This document shows, piece after piece, positions 36,223 through 38,626 of a DNA stretch of 38,626 bases (position 1 is the stretch's first letter; the number at the start of each line of letters is the position of its first letter). The notes under the pieces are model-generated. The model did not search any database. It was given only the letters and a program-made list of their open reading frames with translations, and was not told the origin of the DNA. The stretch spans positions 1-38,626 of the forward strand of contig JAAWAB010000006.1 in the NCBI GenBank assembly GCA_022791915.1, written 5' to 3'. The DNA is from Clostridia bacterium. Lineage in GTDB: Bacteria; Bacillota; Clostridia; Christensenellales; Pumilibacteraceae. Made by a program: the position numbers and the translations under genes.

Positions 36223-37083
36223 TTAAAACATTACAAGCAGGAAGCCCGCGAGCAGACCCACAAACAGGGAAAGGGCGGGCAATTTGCTTTTCCACATTAA
36301 AATTGCTTCGGGTAACAGTTCGCCGAATACCACGTAGAGCATGGCGCCGCTTGCAAAGCCGAGCGAGAGCACAAGCATCATTTTGTTGATTCCGCCGAGC
36401 GCGAATCCGAGCAGAGCGCCGAATACGGTGGGCAGTCCGCTTAATGCCGTTAAAAGCGTGGCTTTGGTTTTGCCCATGCCGCCCGAAATGAGCGGTACCG
36501 AAATCGCCATGCCTTCGGGAATATTATGCAGTCCGATTACAATGGCTATAATAAATCCGCTACCCGAAAACAAATTTGCGAGTACGTCGGGCGTAGACGC
36601 ATACGACGCGCCCACCACCATGCCTTCGGGCAGATTGTGCAAGGCAATCGCCGTCATCATCACAAGCCCTGCCACAAACAGGTGGCTACGCTCGTTCTTA
36701 TGCGTTTCCAAATGGTTGGAGTGAATCAGTTCGTCCAAATCGTCCGCCGTTGCGGGGTGTTCGGCGTCGATATGCTTTACTTCGTGATTGGTGCTTTTGT
36801 CGATAAAAAAGTTTAACAGGCACACCACGGCGTATCCCACAACAACCGCCGCTACAATAATCAACGGGGTCCATTTGGTGAGTTCGCCCGCTTTCATCAG
36901 TTCAATCGGCTCGCTCATTAAGTCAAAGCACACCACGGCGAGCATAATGCCTGCGGCAAACGATAGCAGAAGACTGACGATTTTATGCGAATCGCGGCGT
37001 AGGATTGCGCCCGCAACGCCGCCCAGTCCCGTGCCGACTACGCCCGACGTGAAAGTGATGATGATAATTGCCAGGTATTCCAT
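36223..37083 (-). CDS. ZIP-family metal transporter
   Basis: 286 residues from ATG 37083. ZIP proteins move zinc, iron or manganese into the cytoplasm. Eight hydrophobic segments are visible. The two signature metal-site helices are TAIALHNLPEGMVVG (segment IV) and IGLHNIPEGMAISVPL (segment V). A His-rich cytoplasmic loop (NHEVKHIDAEHP to IHSNHLETHKNERSH) lies between segments III and IV, as in ZupT-like members. An in-frame ATG 42 bases upstream would add the basic stretch MATNRKPKRTQTHR. It stands directly after a TATAAT-like sequence and lacks a ribosome binding site, so the shorter form is preferred, although AGAGGA lies 14 bases before it. Metal specificity cannot be read from sequence. 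Confidence 0.9.
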   Translation of the reverse strand: MEYLAIIIITFTSGVVGTGLGGVAGAILRRDSHKIVSLLLSFAAGIMLAVVCFDLMSEPIELMKAGELTKWTPLIIVAAVVVGYAVVCLLNFFIDKSTNHEVKHIDAEHPATADDLDELIHSNHLETHKNERSHLFVAGLVMMTAIALHNLPEGMVVGASYASTPDVLANLFSGSGFIIAIVIGLHNIPEGMAISVPLISGGMGKTKATLLTALSGLPTVFGALLGFALGGINKMMLVLSLGFASGAMLYVVFGELLPEAILMWKSKLPALSLFVGLLAGFLLVMF

Positions 37084-37153
37084 ACGGTGAGTTTGTGTCC
37101 TCTTTGGTTTACGATTTGTAGCCATACGATTATATGCGCTTTGTGAAAACCGA

Positions 37154-37190
37154 TGCTATACTATTATAGCACACTTTCCGAAAAACGCAA
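37154..37190 (-). promoter_or_regulatory. Promoter and possible operator of the ZIP transporter gene
   Basis: On the minus strand TTGCGT (37190-37185), a 16-bp spacer, and TATAAT (37168-37163) with an extended TG. A perfect inverted repeat TGCTATA-4-TATAGCA (37154-37171) covers the -10, placing a repressor there directly over the polymerase site. Confidence 0.6.
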
Positions 37191-37236
37191 GCGGCAGGGC
37201 GGGGCTATGCGAAAATTCCGCAATTTCCGCATAAAT

Positions 37237-37259
37237 AAAAACAGGCGGGGTTGCCGCCC
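37237..37259 (-). terminator. Terminator after the metallo-beta-lactamase-fold gene
   Basis: On the minus strand GGGCGG (37259-37254) pairs with CCGCCT (37248-37243, one G-U pair) across a five-base loop. GTTTTTATTT follows. Confidence 0.65.
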
Positions 37260-37278
37260 TTTTAAGCGGAAACAAAAA

Positions 37279-38127
37279 CTAAACGTTTTTTATTTCCATT
37301 GTCATGCCGTCGTATGCCACCGTGAAGTTGTTTTCCTTTTCCAGTCGACTCAATTCTTCGTGGCTTATGTTGCCGTTGTGCGAAAAGTGAGTGAGAATGT
37401 ACCGCGTTTGTTCGTGCACAAGGCAGTGCGCTTTCATTTTTTCCCGTTCGTCGGCGGCGTCGAGCGCGCCCATGTGTCTGCCTTCGCCGTGCCGTGCGTG
37501 TCCGTAGGTGCAGTCGAAACTCACAAGGTCGAACCGCATGCCCGCTTTTGCCATATTGTTATATACTTCGTCGGGCAGGATTCCGCTGTCGTTAAACAGC
37601 AGTGCCGTTGTACCGTCTTTTTCTACGGCGTAAATCAGACATTCTTCGCCTACGGTATGTTTTGCGGGGAAAGCCGTTACGCGGTATCCCGACGCCGTTA
37701 TAACGCTCTCATACGGGTGCATTACAGAAAAAGGCACCGATTGGGCGATATACGGGCGCATTTCCGCCTTGGTTTGCGCGTAAAAGGTGTTGCGCACCGT
37801 AGGATTGCCGTACACGGTGAGCACACTTTTTTTCATATCATGCGCATACGGCTCACCGTGCAACACGAATTCCTGCGGGTAGCAGTGGTCCATATGGGCG
37901 TGGGTGATGAGTACCGCGTCTATGCGGGAAAGGTCGAGTTTATGCGTCAGCGCATGGGTATACGTGTCCATGGGAAAGTCTACAAGCACGCAGTCGTCGA
38001 TTAAAATCTGACTGCGCGTGCGCACTTCTTTGCCGCCCGCTTGCCGTGCGTTGCGGCAGGTTTGACAGTTGCACCACACGGCGGGCAACCCTTCCGCCGC
38101 TGCCGTGCCCAAAAACGTAAGTACCAT
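37279..38127 (-). CDS. PhnP-like metallo-beta-lactamase-fold hydrolase
   Basis: 282 residues from ATG 38127. Related proteins (PhnP, RNase Z-like, lipoyl-type MBL hydrolases) cleave phosphodiesters or esters with two metals. Visible: the first strand MVLTFLGTAAAEGLPAVWC, a Cys cluster CNCQTC (residues 19-24) that binds a structural zinc in PhnP, the RSQILIDDCVLVDF strand, the core HxHxDH motif in THAHMDHC, then FPAKHTVGEECLIYAVE, LLFNDSGILPD, FDCTYGH and a terminal THFSHNGNISHEEL His site. No Shine-Dalgarno sequence precedes this ATG. A perfect GGAGGGG lies about 120 bases upstream, with in-frame ATGs at 38223 and 38205. A longer form cannot be excluded, but the extra residues look unconserved. 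Confidence 0.82.
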   Translation of the reverse strand: MVLTFLGTAAAEGLPAVWCNCQTCRNARQAGGKEVRTRSQILIDDCVLVDFPMDTYTHALTHKLDLSRIDAVLITHAHMDHCYPQEFVLHGEPYAHDMKKSVLTVYGNPTVRNTFYAQTKAEMRPYIAQSVPFSVMHPYESVITASGYRVTAFPAKHTVGEECLIYAVEKDGTTALLFNDSGILPDEVYNNMAKAGMRFDLVSFDCTYGHARHGEGRHMGALDAADEREKMKAHCLVHEQTRYILTHFSHNGNISHEELSRLEKENNFTVAYDGMTMEIKNV

Positions 38128-38272
38128 TTTTTTGTGTTTGGCTATGCAAAATAAGCATACCGACCCGTTTGCCTTGCGCTTTACGCATACTCCAAAGCTA
38201 TACATTTTGGTATGGCTACCCATGTAGGTATGTATATTCTGCAACCCCTCCGTATTCTATATAATATATATA

Positions 38273-38301
38273 AGTATAAAACGGAATCGTAGAATTGTCA
38301 A
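38273..38301 (-). promoter_or_regulatory. Sigma-A promoter of the metallo-beta-lactamase-fold gene
   Basis: On the minus strand TTGACA (38301-38296), a 17-bp spacer and TATACT (38278-38273). The start near 38266 gives a leader of about 139 bases to the preferred ATG. Confidence 0.82.
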
Positions 38302-38339
38302 CAGTATATTGCGGTTGGGGCGGAAAAGGAGAAGTGCGC

Positions 38340-38428
38340 GTGTATTTTCAAAAAGAATAAATTTTTTTGTAAATCATTCAATTATTTTTGAAAAAACAGT
38401 TGACTTTTCTTTTTGGTTGTGGTATTCT
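38340..38428 (+). promoter_or_regulatory. Strong promoter with AT-rich upstream element, possible rRNA operon promoter
   Basis: TTGACT (38400-38405), a 17-bp spacer and TATTCT (38423-38428). The 60 bases before it are almost pure A/T with A and T runs, like an UP element. Strong promoters of stable RNA operons look like this. Confidence 0.65.
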
Positions 38429-38434
38429 ATTTAA

Positions 38435-38626
38435 GCTGTCGCTTCGAGCGGCGGTTTTGCAACTGATTTGTTGCAAGCGCGATTCGCACATTGACAACTG
38501 CATAGAAAGGAGAGAAATCAAATAGGAAATATGGAGAGAAGCGAGAGAGGTAAGGCATAAAGGAACATATAGAGAAATTTGAAGTCTTGTAATTCAGAAA
38601 GAGAGAAACCAAGAAAAAAGAACTGA
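38435..38626 (+). other. Gene-free, hairpin-bearing leader, possibly of an rRNA operon
   Basis: After the strong promoter comes a hairpin-rich stretch: GTCGCT-TCG-AGCGGC near 38437-38451, and TTGCAAC pairing with GTTGCAA near 38457-38476. Next is ACATTGACAACTGCATAGA, which resembles the conserved ACATTGAAAACTGCATAG-type leader of Firmicutes rRNA operons. A purine-rich stretch runs to the window end. No coding frame with a ribosome binding site is evident. No 16S sequence lies within the window, so the rRNA reading is inference. Confidence 0.5.

Noticed and set aside
37084..37125. Basic 14-residue N-terminal extension of the ZIP transporter
   Set aside because: The upstream ATG follows a TATAAT-like sequence by three bases with no Shine-Dalgarno sequence; the shorter start is favoured, though not strongly.

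Overview
The window looks like a chromosome segment of a gut-type Clostridia member (Firmicutes). Several traits point this way: AGGAGG-type ribosome binding sites, TTGACA/TATAAT-type promoters often with an extended TGn -10, compact T-tailed and often bidirectional hairpin terminators, sugar-binding lipoproteins, a CUT1 ABC importer without its own ATPase, and gyrB-gyrA side by side. A finer placement (for example Christensenellales-like lineages) is only an impression.

Layout: (1) 1-804, a REP-associated (Y1/RAYT) transposase-like gene whose catalytic residues appear lost, with the start of a 108-bp tandem duplication at the window edge. (2) 1152-5637, gyrB and gyrA, closed by a terminator. 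(3) 5757-7105, a small helical protein and a patatin-like hydrolase; the second has no usable start codon and is preceded by what looks like a complete -1 ribosomal frameshift signal. (4) 7159-9898 on the minus strand, L-rhamnose isomerase and rhamnulokinase (rhaA-rhaB). (5) 10124-15414, GH35, GH20 and a sugar-isomerase-like gene, transcribed divergently from rhaA. (6) 15421-16269 on the minus strand, an AraC-family regulator. (7) 16451-33879, a tightly packed run of eleven genes: GH38-like/DUF5054, DUF1861, sugar-binding lipoprotein, two permeases, two DUF4838 proteins, a 1010-residue modular lipoprotein, an SGNH hydrolase, a DUF6259/GH101-like protein and a GH28-like protein, ending in a strong terminator. 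(8) 33965-38127, small unlinked genes: a protein of unknown function, a SANT/Myb-like DNA-binding protein, a zinc metalloprotease broken by a 64-bp tandem duplication, a ZIP metal transporter and a PhnP-like metallo-beta-lactamase-fold hydrolase. (9) 38340-38626, an AT-rich stretch, a strong promoter and a hairpin-rich leader with no gene, resembling the start of an rRNA operon that would continue outside the window.

How the genes work together: blocks 4 to 7 form one carbohydrate-use locus of about 26 kb. Only three proteins carry lipoprotein signals (the binding protein, one DUF4838 protein and the 1010-residue modular protein). None of the recognisable or suspected glycosidases has a signal peptide. 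The simplest reading is capture at the surface, import of intact oligosaccharide by the ABC permease, and dismantling in the cytoplasm by beta-galactosidase, beta-N-acetylhexosaminidase, GH38-like, GH28-like, GH101-like and esterase activities. RhaAB and the isomerase-like protein would handle released deoxy-sugars. The substrate is not fixed by sequence: galactose, HexNAc and perhaps mannose-type activities suggest host glycans, while GH28 and RhaAB suggest pectin-like material.

Most unusual items: the frameshift signal before the patatin gene, the 64-bp duplication in the protease, two nine-G tracts (one in a surface lipoprotein gene, one between divergent promoters), and the exported/cytosolic DUF4838 pair.
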